From Occultella gossypii (GTDB lineage: Bacteria; Actinomycetota; Actinomycetes; Actinomycetales; Beutenbergiaceae), in NCBI RefSeq assembly GCF_019947135.1, contig NZ_JAGSHT010000002.1, forward strand, positions 248,001 through 312,000: a stretch of 64,000 nt of DNA, given 5' to 3'. Numbering within the stretch: position 1 is the stretch's first letter; each line of letters opens with the position of its first letter. Position numbers and translations under genes: made by a program. The notes below the pieces were generated by a model. The model was not told the origin of the DNA and made no database searches. It worked only from the letters and a program-made list of their open reading frames with translations. Positions 17,888 to 25,872 of this stretch are shown piece after piece.

Positions 17888-18769
17888 ATGACCGCCATCG
17901 AGCACGCGTCCACCCACCTCCTGGAGCTCCCCGGAGGCTCGATGATCGCTTACGACGTCCGTGGCGAGGCAGGCCCGGCGCCGACGCTGCTGGCAATCGG
18001 CTTCCCGATGGACGCGACCGGCTTCGGCACGCTCGTCGCACACTTCGACGACCGGCGCACGGTCACCTATGACCCCCGCGGCGTCGGCCGCAGCGTCCGC
18101 GCGGAGTCCGACACCGCACTTCTGACGCCGGATGACCACGCCGACGATCTGGCCCGGCTGGTGGACGCACTGGGTGGCGGCCCCGTGGACGTCGTCGCCA
18201 GCAGTGGCGGCGCGGTCAACGCCCTCGCGTTCGTCGCGCGATACCCGGACCTGGCCCGCGTCGTGGTGGCGCACGAACCGCCGTTGACCGAGCTGCTGCC
18301 GGACCGTGACGTCGCGAACGCGACGTGTGAGCAGATCCACCGCATCTACACGGCCGGCGGACTGGGACCCGCCATGGCGAAGTTCATCGCGTTGGTCGGA
18401 CACGACGGAGAGCTCCCGGCCGGGTTCCCCGAGGAGCCGGCCCCGGACCCGGCGGCGTTCGGCCTGCCGACCGAGGACGACGGCTCCCGCGACGATCCGA
18501 TGCTCGGGGGCAGCATCCTGACCGCGCCGAGCTACGCGCCCGACTACGAGACCATCCGACGCTCCAGCACCCGCGTGATCGTCGCCGTCGGCGAGGAGAG
18601 TGGCGCGACCCTGGCCGCGCGGGGCGCGCGAGCGACGGGTGACCGGCTCGGCGCACCGGCTGCGGTCTTTCCCGGTGACCACACCGGCTTCCTGGGCAAC
18701 GAGTACGGACGGCCCGGTCGGCCCGATGAGTTCGCAGCGAAGCTGCGGGAGGTCCTCGCAGCCCGTTGA
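17888..18769 (+). CDS. Alpha/beta hydrolase
   Basis: A 293-residue alpha/beta-hydrolase-fold enzyme. The oxyanion/early strand region is LLAIGFPMDATGF. DPRGVGRS precedes the nucleophile elbow VVASSGGAVNALA, where Ser sits in an A-S-S-G-G context instead of the common G-x-S-x-G. The catalytic His is in FPGDHTGFLGN. Substrate unknown. ATG 17888 is preferred over the in-frame GTG 17855 because homology starts at LLELPGGSMIAYD. It ends just before a strong terminator. Confidence 0.85.
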   Translation: MTAIEHASTHLLELPGGSMIAYDVRGEAGPAPTLLAIGFPMDATGFGTLVAHFDDRRTVTYDPRGVGRSVRAESDTALLTPDDHADDLARLVDALGGGPVDVVASSGGAVNALAFVARYPDLARVVVAHEPPLTELLPDRDVANATCEQIHRIYTAGGLGPAMAKFIALVGHDGELPAGFPEEPAPDPAAFGLPTEDDGSRDDPMLGGSILTAPSYAPDYETIRRSSTRVIVAVGEESGATLAARGARATGDRLGAPAAVFPGDHTGFLGNEYGRPGRPDEFAAKLREVLAAR

Positions 18770-18789
18770 GCCCGAACCCGTGCGGCGAG

Positions 18790-18830
18790 CCCGCGCCCTC
18801 GGCCCGCATCGGCGGGGGGCGCGGGGTTTT
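18790..18830 (+). terminator. Rho-independent terminator
   Basis: A perfect 9-bp stem CCCGCGCCC (18790-18798) and GGGCGCGGG (18817-18825) with an 18-base loop, followed by GTTTT. It lies 21 bases after the alpha/beta hydrolase stop and separates it from the convergent small membrane protein genes. Confidence 0.8.
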
Positions 18831-19021
18831 CAGCCGCCGCTCGTGACTGCGATGAGGATGCCGAGCACGGCGCACGCTCCGCCGAGGAGGTAGAACACGT
18901 TCAACACGCGCTTCGTGGCCGGGTCCTTCCAGCCCTTCCGAAGGCCGACGACTGCGAACACGACGAAGTTCAGCACGGCAAGGGCGCCGACGATCGTCAG
19001 GATGGTCAGCAGCGGGCTCAT
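18830..19021 (-). CDS. Small two-helix membrane protein
   Basis: A 63-residue protein with two predicted transmembrane helices (LLTILTIVGALAVLNFVVFAVV and VFYLLGGACAVLGILIAVT) joined by a basic loop (RKGWKDPATKR). No family recognised. Its ATG overlaps the stop of the 83-residue membrane protein upstream in an ATGA junction, so the two are cotranslated and probably work together or heterodimerise. Confidence 0.65.
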   Translation of the reverse strand: MSPLLTILTIVGALAVLNFVVFAVVGLRKGWKDPATKRVLNVFYLLGGACAVLGILIAVTSGG

Positions 19022-19269
19022 CTCCGGCTCCCCGTGAGTGCGAACGAGACGCCGATGACCGCGCAGATCCCGGCCGCGACGTAGGCGATGGTCCGAAGGG
19101 CGCCGGCGGCGTCCGCGATCAGGAGTGAGAGGATGAACGTGATGACGGCGACGGCGCCGATCACCGAGATGGACAGGACCTGCCAGCGGCGGATCCTCTG
19201 GGGTTCACGGCCGTTGCCGGCCTGAGTGGATGCGGTCGGTGCGTCATCGTCCGGGTGCATGCCGCTCAT
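19018..19269 (-). CDS. Small two-helix membrane protein
   Basis: An 83-residue protein: a polar N-terminus of about 28 residues, then two predicted helices (VLSISVIGAVAVITFILSLLIA and IAYVAAGICAVIGVSFALTG). Similar in architecture to the overlapping downstream 63-residue protein. Function unknown. It lies 66 bases downstream of the PLP-lyase gene on the same strand, so it could be read through from that operon or have its own promoter. Confidence 0.6.
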   Translation of the reverse strand: MSGMHPDDDAPTASTQAGNGREPQRIRRWQVLSISVIGAVAVITFILSLLIADAAGALRTIAYVAAGICAVIGVSFALTGSRR

Positions 19270-19335
19270 GCTGGTGTCAGCGCTGCTGGACCCACAAGGG
19301 TCGAACTCCCCATGGGCCCGGCGGGGTTCGAGGCA

Positions 19336-20469
19336 CTAGGAGGCAGGGGCGGTCCGGCCGAGTTCCCGTCCGACCGCCGCTCCGACCAGCTCGGCCTCGG
19401 TGTCGGTGACCAGCACCGGGTTGATCCAGAACGCGCACTCGGACGCGACGAACACGATCACTCGGGGGTCGGCGCCGGCAAGCCGGGCGGCCACCTCCAG
19501 GGCCGGGGGATGCACCCCGGCGGCCCACTGGACCCGCACCCGCGGCCATGGCCCGCCGGCCTCGCCGGGCCAGTCGCGGGTCGCGGTGATCCCGGGCAGG
19601 TCGGAGAGCTCCGTGATCCAGGTGGCCGCGACGTGTTCGGCGCGGGCCAGGTCGGACTCCAGGTCCCGCTCCAGCCAGAGGTCCAGCGCGGTCAGCAGGC
19701 CCATGATCTCCTCCTTGCCCACCTTCGCCGGGCGGCCGAAGCGCTGCAGCGGGAACGCGTGCTGGCGGCAGGCGTCGACGTAGGCGCGCGAGCCGAGCAG
19801 CAGCCCGGAGGCCTGCGGGCCACGCAGTTCCTTGCCGCCACTGAACGCGACCAGGTCCGCGCCCGCCTGGGTGAACCGCCACAGGTTCTCCCGCGGCGGC
19901 AACTGCGCGGCGGCGTCGACGAACACCGGCACGTCGCGGTCGCGGGCGATCCGGGTGACCACCTCGAACGGCAGCGCCGCTCCGCTCAGGTGCGACCCGG
20001 CCACGTACACGATGCCCGCGGTCCGCTCGCCGATGGCCGCGTCCAGCTCCCAGTCCTGGGTCTGGATGGCATTGCCGAACTCGACCACGCGCGCCCCGGC
20101 CAGGGTGAGCACGTTGTCGTAGGGGATCCGGTGGGCGCGGTGCATGAGGATCTCGGTTCGCGGCAGTGCCGCTGCGCCCTGTTCCAGCAGCTGCCCGACG
20201 GCGCGCGGGTCGCTGCGGGTCATCATGGCCAGCGCACCGAGCAGCAGCCCCGCCGAGGCGCCGGAGACGACGAGGGCGTCCTCGTTCCGGGTGAGCCGGG
20301 CGACGCGGGCTGAGGCCGCCGCCTGCAGTTCGTTCAGGTCCACGAACGAGCGGGCCGCGAGGCTCATCGCCTCGGTCACGGCCGGGTCCATCAGGGACCC
20401 ACCGAGCACCGTCAGCGTGTTGTGGGCGTTGATGACGGGGCGCACGCCCAGTTCGTCGTAGCTGACCAT
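19336..20469 (-). CDS. SelA-like PLP enzyme (DgaE-type amino-sugar-acid ammonia-lyase)
   Basis: A 377-residue fold-type I PLP enzyme of the SelA-like group. The Schiff-base lysine is K213 in FSGGKELRGPQASGLLLG, and the N-terminus (LGVRPVINAHNTLTVLGGS) matches D-glucosaminate-6-phosphate ammonia-lyase/SelA-like proteins. I reject selenocysteine synthase: nothing for selenium use is nearby. As the last gene of a GH89/deacylase/RidA operon, it likely removes the amino group of an amino sugar acid to give a 2-keto-3-deoxy acid. ATG 20469 forms TGATG with the SDR stop; GTG 20472 is an alternative. Substrate is inferred from context. Confidence 0.8.
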   Translation of the reverse strand: MVSYDELGVRPVINAHNTLTVLGGSLMDPAVTEAMSLAARSFVDLNELQAAASARVARLTRNEDALVVSGASAGLLLGALAMMTRSDPRAVGQLLEQGAAALPRTEILMHRAHRIPYDNVLTLAGARVVEFGNAIQTQDWELDAAIGERTAGIVYVAGSHLSGAALPFEVVTRIARDRDVPVFVDAAAQLPPRENLWRFTQAGADLVAFSGGKELRGPQASGLLLGSRAYVDACRQHAFPLQRFGRPAKVGKEEIMGLLTALDLWLERDLESDLARAEHVAATWITELSDLPGITATRDWPGEAGGPWPRVRVQWAAGVHPPALEVAARLAGADPRVIVFVASECAFWINPVLVTDTEAELVGAAVGRELGRTAPAS

Positions 20470-21251
20470 CACCCGTCCCGGCCGACGGCGGTCGGGATCA
20501 TCCGGAACCCCCCGGCGGTCAGGCCACCGTCCACCACGAGGGTGGTTCCGGTGATCCAGGAGGCGTCCGCCGAGGCCATGAACAGGACCGCGCCGGCGAT
20601 GTCGTCCGGGGTGCCGACCCGTCCGAGCGGGTACCAGGCCGTCAGGTCCTCGAAGACCTGCGGGTTCGCGGCCACGCGGTCGCGCCAGGCCGGCGTGGCG
20701 ACGGTGCCCGGGGCGACGGCGACGGCGCGGATCCCGTGCGGGCCGTACCGCAGGGCCAGGCCGCGGGTCAGGTTCTCGACGCCGGCCTTGGCCGCACTGT
20801 AGGCCTCCTGCCCGTAGGCGGCGAGGCCGTTCACGGACGTCACGTTGACGATGACGCCCCCGGAGCGCTCGATCATCGCCGGCAGCACCGCGCGGACGCA
20901 GTGGAACGTGCCGTCCAGCACCACGGCGCGCTCGGTGGCCCACTGCTCGTCGGTGATGTCGAGCAGGCCGTCGGCAACGGCGATCGCCGCGTTGTTGACG
21001 AGGACCGCGATCGGGCCGGTCTCCCGTTCGATCGCGGTCATCGCCTCGGTGACGGCGTCGGGGTCCGTCACGTCGACCCGGCGGAACACCACGGGAGCCG
21101 CAGCGGCCGGGGCATCGGCGAGTTCCGCCGTCGGCTCCTGCACGTCCAGGCCGACGACCCGCGCACCTTCGGCCGCGAACCGCTCGACCAGGCGCGCTCC
21201 GATGCCCGACGCCGCGCCCGTGATGACCACCACCTGCCCGGTGAACCTCAC
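20469..21251 (-). CDS. Short-chain dehydrogenase/reductase (SDR)
   Basis: A 260-residue classical SDR: cofactor loop TGAASGIG near residue 12, NNAAIAVADG, catalytic Ser in VTSVNG, and Y151-x3-K155 in YSAAKAG. An Asp (VVGLDVQ) after the second strand favours NAD+ over NADP+. The GTG at 21251 forms a GTGA overlap with the upstream Gfo/Idh stop. In this operon it could oxidise the sugar released by GH89, for example at C1, or reduce a keto intermediate. Role inferred. Confidence 0.88.
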   Translation of the reverse strand: MRFTGQVVVITGAASGIGARLVERFAAEGARVVGLDVQEPTAELADAPAAAAPVVFRRVDVTDPDAVTEAMTAIERETGPIAVLVNNAAIAVADGLLDITDEQWATERAVVLDGTFHCVRAVLPAMIERSGGVIVNVTSVNGLAAYGQEAYSAAKAGVENLTRGLALRYGPHGIRAVAVAPGTVATPAWRDRVAANPQVFEDLTAWYPLGRVGTPDDIAGAVLFMASADASWITGTTLVVDGGLTAGGFRMIPTAVGRDG

Positions 21252-22645
21252 GCCGCGCCTTCCGATCCGATCGCCGCGCCGGCCGACCCCGGAGCCGACC
21301 CGGCCGCGCCGGTGAACTGCACCGGCCGGCCGAGCAGCCGCGAGGACTCCGCGGCGAACGCCATCCGGTGGCTGTCCATCGCCGTGTCCAGGGAGAGCAC
21401 CGGGTCGCGGCCGAGCTCGTCCCGCTCGAGGGCGGTCACGAACGCCTCCATCAGGCCGTCGTCGCCGCCGGCGTGGCCGCGGTGGTCGTCGGCGTCCGCG
21501 CCCTCGGGCCGTGCCTCGATCGTCCAGACCCCGTGCCCCATCGGCGCCCGCGTGTGCCGTCCGGTGACGGTGCCGGCACTCAGTTCCGGCGCCACGGCGG
21601 TCGGTGCGAACAGGTCGAGCTCGATCCGGCCGGTCTCCATGTTCCCGACGAGCTGGCCGTGGCTGCCGGTGATGGCGATGTCGCGGGTGTTGCGCCCGGT
21701 GAACGCCGATGCGGTGAGGTTCGCGGTGAGGCCGCCGGCGAACGTCATCGTGGTCTGCTGGTGGTCGACGACGTCGTTGCCGGAGCGGTACACGCACCGG
21801 CCGTAGTCGCTCACGTGTAGGGCCCGACGGCGTCCCTCCGGTGTGGTGTCCTCCGTCAGCAGCGTGACGGGTACGCCGTGTACGTCCGCCAGCGCCTCCA
21901 GGTAGTAGCGCGGGGCGTAGAACGGACAGTCCGCCGCGGCCGGGCAACCGTCGATGCAGAACTCGGGTGCGCCGTCGGGGGCGTTCTCGGTACGGAAGTG
22001 CGTGAGCGAGCCGACGCTGTACACGGTGCTCGGCGCCCGGCCGGCCAGCCACCGGATCAGGTCCAGGTCGTGGCAGGTCTTCGCGAGCACCATCGGGCTG
22101 GAGGTGGCGACCTGGCGCCAGTTCCCGCGCACGTAGGAGTGCGCGAAGTGCCAGAAGCCGATGTTCTCCCGCAGCTCCAGGGTGAGCATCTGCCCGAACA
22201 CGGGCGAGCCGATGAGCTCGGAGATCGTGCGCCAGAACGGGGTGAACCGCAGCACGTGCCCGACCGCCACCCGGGCGCCGGTGCGTGCGCAGTGCGCGGC
22301 AAGGCGTTCCAGCTCGGCCGAGGTGGGCGCCGCCGGCTTCTCCAGCAGCATCGGCACGCCGGCGTCGGCCAGGGCGATCGCCGGGTCCACGTGCAGTTGG
22401 TCCGGCAGCGCCACCACGGCCGCGTCCAGGTCCAGCTCGGGCAGGTGGTCCACGAGTTCGCGCCAGTCGCTGAACACCGGGGGATGGGAGCCCGCGGCGT
22501 CGGCGAACCGCAACGCCCGGTCCTCGCGGACGTCTGCCACGGCCGCCAGCTCGACCCGGTCCGGGTGCTCGAGCATCCAGCGCCCGTAGGCCTCCTGCCC
22601 GCGTGCGCCCGCACCGAGCACCCCCAGGCGCAACGGGCGCCTCAC
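21248..22645 (-). CDS. Gfo/Idh/MocA family oxidoreductase with Cys-rich insert
   Basis: A 465-residue dehydrogenase: Rossmann start LRLGVLGAGARG, catalytic EKP in MLLEKPAAPT, then CHDLDLIRWLAG. It is longer than the usual 330-380 residues because of an insert with CIDGCPAAADCPFYAPRYYL, a cluster of four Cys seen in a subgroup of the family and suggestive of a metal or structural site, and a C-terminal GHAGGDDGLMEAF block typical of that subgroup. The GTG at 22645 overlaps the permease stop (GTGA). Probably acts on the imported aminosugar or its oxidised form. Confidence 0.87.
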   Translation of the reverse strand: MRRPLRLGVLGAGARGQEAYGRWMLEHPDRVELAAVADVREDRALRFADAAGSHPPVFSDWRELVDHLPELDLDAAVVALPDQLHVDPAIALADAGVPMLLEKPAAPTSAELERLAAHCARTGARVAVGHVLRFTPFWRTISELIGSPVFGQMLTLELRENIGFWHFAHSYVRGNWRQVATSSPMVLAKTCHDLDLIRWLAGRAPSTVYSVGSLTHFRTENAPDGAPEFCIDGCPAAADCPFYAPRYYLEALADVHGVPVTLLTEDTTPEGRRRALHVSDYGRCVYRSGNDVVDHQQTTMTFAGGLTANLTASAFTGRNTRDIAITGSHGQLVGNMETGRIELDLFAPTAVAPELSAGTVTGRHTRAPMGHGVWTIEARPEGADADDHRGHAGGDDGLMEAFVTALERDELGRDPVLSLDTAMDSHRMAFAAESSRLLGRPVQFTGAAGSAPGSAGAAIGSEGAA

Positions 22646-23502
22646 TTCTCGGCCCCCGTCGTCAGCCCGGAGACCAGGAACCGCTGGAAGATGAAGAACA
22701 GCACCACCACGGGCACCGTGACGATGATGGAACCGGCCAGCAGCACGGTGACCGGAACGCTGATCTCGGTCAGTTGCGACAGACCCAACGGTGCCGTCCA
22801 CAGTTCGCGTTTCTGGACCAGGAACAGCAGCGCGAACAGGTACTCGTTCCAGGCGATCATGAACACGTAGATCGCGGTGGCCGCGACCCCGGGGGCCGCG
22901 ATCGGCAGCACGACCCGCCAGAGCATGACCGGCAGCGTGCAGCCGTCGATGATGGCCGCCTCCTCGACGCTCTCCGGCAGCGCGATGAAGTAGTTCCGCA
23001 CCATGTAGACCGCCACCGGGATGGTGGTCGAGACGTACACGATCAGCAGGCCGGCGAGGTTGCCGGTCAGACCGACGCGGCTGAGCATCACGAACAGCGG
23101 CACGGCCAGCACGATGCCGGGCAGCAGGTACACGGACAGGATGATCCCGTTCACGACGTTGCGGCCCTTGTACCGCAGCCGGGCCGCGGCATACGCGCCG
23201 AGCACGCTCACCGCGAGCGAGGCCACCACGGTGCCGAGCGCGAGCAGCAGCGAGTTGCGGATGAACCGGCCGAGGCCGAACCCGCCGTCCGCCTCGTCCC
23301 GGATGGCGGTGCCGAAGGCGGAGAAGTCCCATTCGCTCGGGCTCGGGAACAGGTCCAGCGGTGCGTTCAGGACCGCCGAGAACGGCCGGATCGCCAGCAC
23401 CACGCCGTAGAGGACCGGCCCAACGGCCAGCACCAGGGCAACGACGATCACAAGTACGCGCAGGGCTCGTTCGGGCAGCGGCGCTCTCATCGCCTTGCTC
23501 AC
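22642..23502 (-). CDS. Sugar ABC transporter permease (MalG type)
   Basis: A 286-residue permease with six helices and the EAA loop EEAAIIDGCTLPVMLWRVVLP. The GTG at 23502 has GGAG five bases upstream and forms a GTGA overlap with the first permease stop; the ATG twelve bases downstream is the alternative. Pairs with the MalF-type permease and the binding protein of the GH89 operon to import the substrate. No ATPase gene is in the operon. Confidence 0.92.
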   Translation of the reverse strand: MSKAMRAPLPERALRVLVIVVALVLAVGPVLYGVVLAIRPFSAVLNAPLDLFPSPSEWDFSAFGTAIRDEADGGFGLGRFIRNSLLLALGTVVASLAVSVLGAYAAARLRYKGRNVVNGIILSVYLLPGIVLAVPLFVMLSRVGLTGNLAGLLIVYVSTTIPVAVYMVRNYFIALPESVEEAAIIDGCTLPVMLWRVVLPIAAPGVAATAIYVFMIAWNEYLFALLFLVQKRELWTAPLGLSQLTEISVPVTVLLAGSIIVTVPVVVLFFIFQRFLVSGLTTGAEK

Positions 23503-24455
23503 AGCGTCTCCTTCCTTCGGCTGAGCAGCACGTAGAACACCAGGAGCACCGCGAGGATCACCGACATCAGCAACCCGTAGGACGCGGCGCTGCCGATGTC
23601 CGCCCGCGTGATCAGCTCGGTGTAGACCTTCACTGCCATCACCTGGGTGCCACCGGCGCCGCCGGTGAGCAGATAGATGTCGTTGAAGCTCTGGAACGAC
23701 CAGATGAACCGGAGCAGGATCAGCAGGAGCACCACGGCCCGCAGCTGCGGGGCGACGATCTGGGTGAGGATCTTCCGGGAGGACGCCCCGTCGAGAGCGG
23801 CCGCCTCCTCGATGTCCCCCGGGATGGACTGCAGCCGCGCCGTGATGAACAGGAAGGTCAGCGGGGTGGTCTTCCAGACCTCGAAGGCGACCACGGTGAG
23901 CAGGGTGAGCGGGATGCTGACCCCGAACACCTCGTAGGTGCTCGTGTTGAGGAAGCCGATCGGCCGGTCCCACCCGAGGAACTCGAGCCCGAACGCGTTG
24001 ATCAGGCCGTACTGGGGGTTCAGCATGGTCCGCCAGATCGTGGCGGCCGCGATGACCGGCAGCACGTACGGCACCAGCAGCAGCGCCCGGACCACGCCGC
24101 GCCCGCGGAACGGGCGCCGGATGGCGAGTGCGATGGCCAGGCCACACACGATCGCACCGAGGGTGGTCAGCGTCGCGTACGCGATCGTGGTGCCGAGGGC
24201 GCCCCAGAACGCCTTGGACTCCATCGCGCCGATGATGTTGTCCAGCGTCCACTCGATGTTCCCCAGGTTCATGTAGGGGATGTCCACGAGCCGCAGGTCG
24301 GCGAACGCGAACACGATCACCGCCAGGAACGGCACGATCACGATCGCGAGGATCACCAGCAGCGTCGGCGCCGTGAGCAGGTGTCCGTTGAGGTTCTCCC
24401 GCTGGGCGCGGGTCATCCGCGCCCAGGGGGAGAACCGCTGTGTCGGTGACGTCAA
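23499..24455 (-). CDS. Sugar ABC transporter permease (MalF type)
   Basis: A 318-residue permease, six helices, EAA loop EEAAALDGASSRKILTQIVAP. Two starts are possible: TTG 24455, five bases after the binding-protein stop and giving a cytoplasmic N-terminus of about 30 residues, or ATG 24416 (MTRAQRENLNGHLL), which has no better ribosome site. I give the longer form with low certainty on the start. Partner of the 22642-23502 permease. Confidence 0.9.
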   Translation of the reverse strand: MTSPTQRFSPWARMTRAQRENLNGHLLTAPTLLVILAIVIVPFLAVIVFAFADLRLVDIPYMNLGNIEWTLDNIIGAMESKAFWGALGTTIAYATLTTLGAIVCGLAIALAIRRPFRGRGVVRALLLVPYVLPVIAAATIWRTMLNPQYGLINAFGLEFLGWDRPIGFLNTSTYEVFGVSIPLTLLTVVAFEVWKTTPLTFLFITARLQSIPGDIEEAAALDGASSRKILTQIVAPQLRAVVLLLILLRFIWSFQSFNDIYLLTGGAGGTQVMAVKVYTELITRADIGSAASYGLLMSVILAVLLVFYVLLSRRKETL

Positions 24456-24459
24456 GACG

Positions 24460-25869
24460 TCAGCCGAGCTCTGCCTGGAGGGCGGACACCTGTTCCGCCA
24501 TGGTGGCGGCGACATCGGCGGCCGGCGTGCCGCCGTACAGCGCATCCAGGTTGCTGGACAGCGTGCCCTGCGTGAACGCGGCGCCGGCCAGTTCGGCGTC
24601 CTCGGTGCCGAAGCCCCAGCGGTACACCGATTCCATGCCGGCGTTGATGTCGGTGACGATCTCCTCGCCGTAGATCGAGGCGATGGAGACGCCTTCCTCG
24701 GGTGCCGGGCCGATCGGCAGCCCGCCCCAGGCGTCGATGAACTCGCTCGGGTTCTCCGGGGTGCCCAGCCGCAGCGGCAGCCGGCCCTCGGTCGCGGTGG
24801 CCAGGGTGTCCACGTACCCGGTGCTCATCACATACTCGATGAACATCTGCGCCTCGGTGGCGTTCGCGCCGACCGGCACGCCGTAGCCGAGCACCGTGCC
24901 GTACTGGTTCGGGTTCGCCTCGTCGAGGACGGTGATGAACCCGGAGTTCTCGGCGAGGAACATCGGGTTGTCCACGCACTCCGCGCAGGTCACCGGCACG
25001 TCCGGGGACAGGCCGGCGAGCTCGTCGAAGATGTGGGTGGAGAACAGCAGCATCGCCGCGTCGCCCGCGAGGTAGGCGGCCTGCGCGGCGGGCACGTCGA
25101 GATCACCCGAGACGCTGGAGTCGCGCAGCTCGAGGAATCGCTCGAGACCCTCGACGCACTCCGGTGAGTCGATGGTGACGTCGCCTTCGACCACGAGTTC
25201 GCAACCGTTCGTCGGCAGGATCGAGTTGACCGCCTCCGTCGACGACGGTGTCCCGGACTGGGTGCCGAGTGCGATGCCGGTGACCCCCGTCTCGCTGAGC
25301 GCGGTGGCCGCCTCGGCGAGTTCGGCCAGGTTCGTCGGCACCTCGATGCCGGCGGCGTCGAAGAGGTCCTGGCGGTAGACGATCAGGTGTACCCAGCCGT
25401 CGGACGGCACGGACGCGACCTCGCCGTCGAGCGTGACCTGGTTCAGCGCGTTCTCGTTGAACGTCGACGGGTCGAGGGTCTCCACGGCGGCCGCGGTGAC
25501 CTCGGTGTCGAGGAGCCCCTGGGCGACCCACGCGGCGGTCTGGTCCGCGCCGTGCAGGATCACGTCCGGGACGTCGCCGGAGGCCGCGCCGGTGACCAGG
25601 GCCTGGTTCTGGTCCGCGCCGCCCAGCGGCACGACCTCCACGGCGATGCCGGTCTCGGCCTCGAAGTCCGCGGCGATCTGCTCCTGCGCAGCCAGCCGGG
25701 ACGGGGTGACCTGCGGCGTCCAGAACACGATGTCGTTGTACTCGGCATCGGTGCCCTCACCGCCACCGGTGCCGCCGTCGTCGGAGTCGCCGGAACAACC
25801 GGCGAGCAGGACGGCGAGCGCCGCGGTGGCTGCGATCGTGATCGCTGATGACCTTCTACTGATGGACAT
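24460..25869 (-). CDS. Sugar ABC transporter substrate-binding lipoprotein
   Basis: A 469-residue lipoprotein: signal peptide with LAGC (lipid-attached C25), a Gly/Asp-rich linker, then a family-1 solute-binding domain (NDIVFWTPQVTPSRLAAQE, GDVPDVILHGADQTAAW). AAGGAG lies before ATG 25869. It stands directly downstream of the GH89 glycosidase gene and upstream of two permeases, so its ligand is probably an alpha-GlcNAc-containing glycan or glycoconjugate fragment, by context only. Confidence 0.9.
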   Translation of the reverse strand: MSISRRSSAITIAATAALAVLLAGCSGDSDDGGTGGGEGTDAEYNDIVFWTPQVTPSRLAAQEQIAADFEAETGIAVEVVPLGGADQNQALVTGAASGDVPDVILHGADQTAAWVAQGLLDTEVTAAAVETLDPSTFNENALNQVTLDGEVASVPSDGWVHLIVYRQDLFDAAGIEVPTNLAELAEAATALSETGVTGIALGTQSGTPSSTEAVNSILPTNGCELVVEGDVTIDSPECVEGLERFLELRDSSVSGDLDVPAAQAAYLAGDAAMLLFSTHIFDELAGLSPDVPVTCAECVDNPMFLAENSGFITVLDEANPNQYGTVLGYGVPVGANATEAQMFIEYVMSTGYVDTLATATEGRLPLRLGTPENPSEFIDAWGGLPIGPAPEEGVSIASIYGEEIVTDINAGMESVYRWGFGTEDAELAGAAFTQGTLSSNLDALYGGTPAADVAATMAEQVSALQAELG

Positions 25870-25872
25870 CGG

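Noticed and set aside
19336-20469. Selenocysteine synthase (SelA)
   Set aside because: The sequence is SelA-like, but there is no selB, selD or tRNA-Sec, and the operon is catabolic, so an ammonia-lyase role is the better reading.
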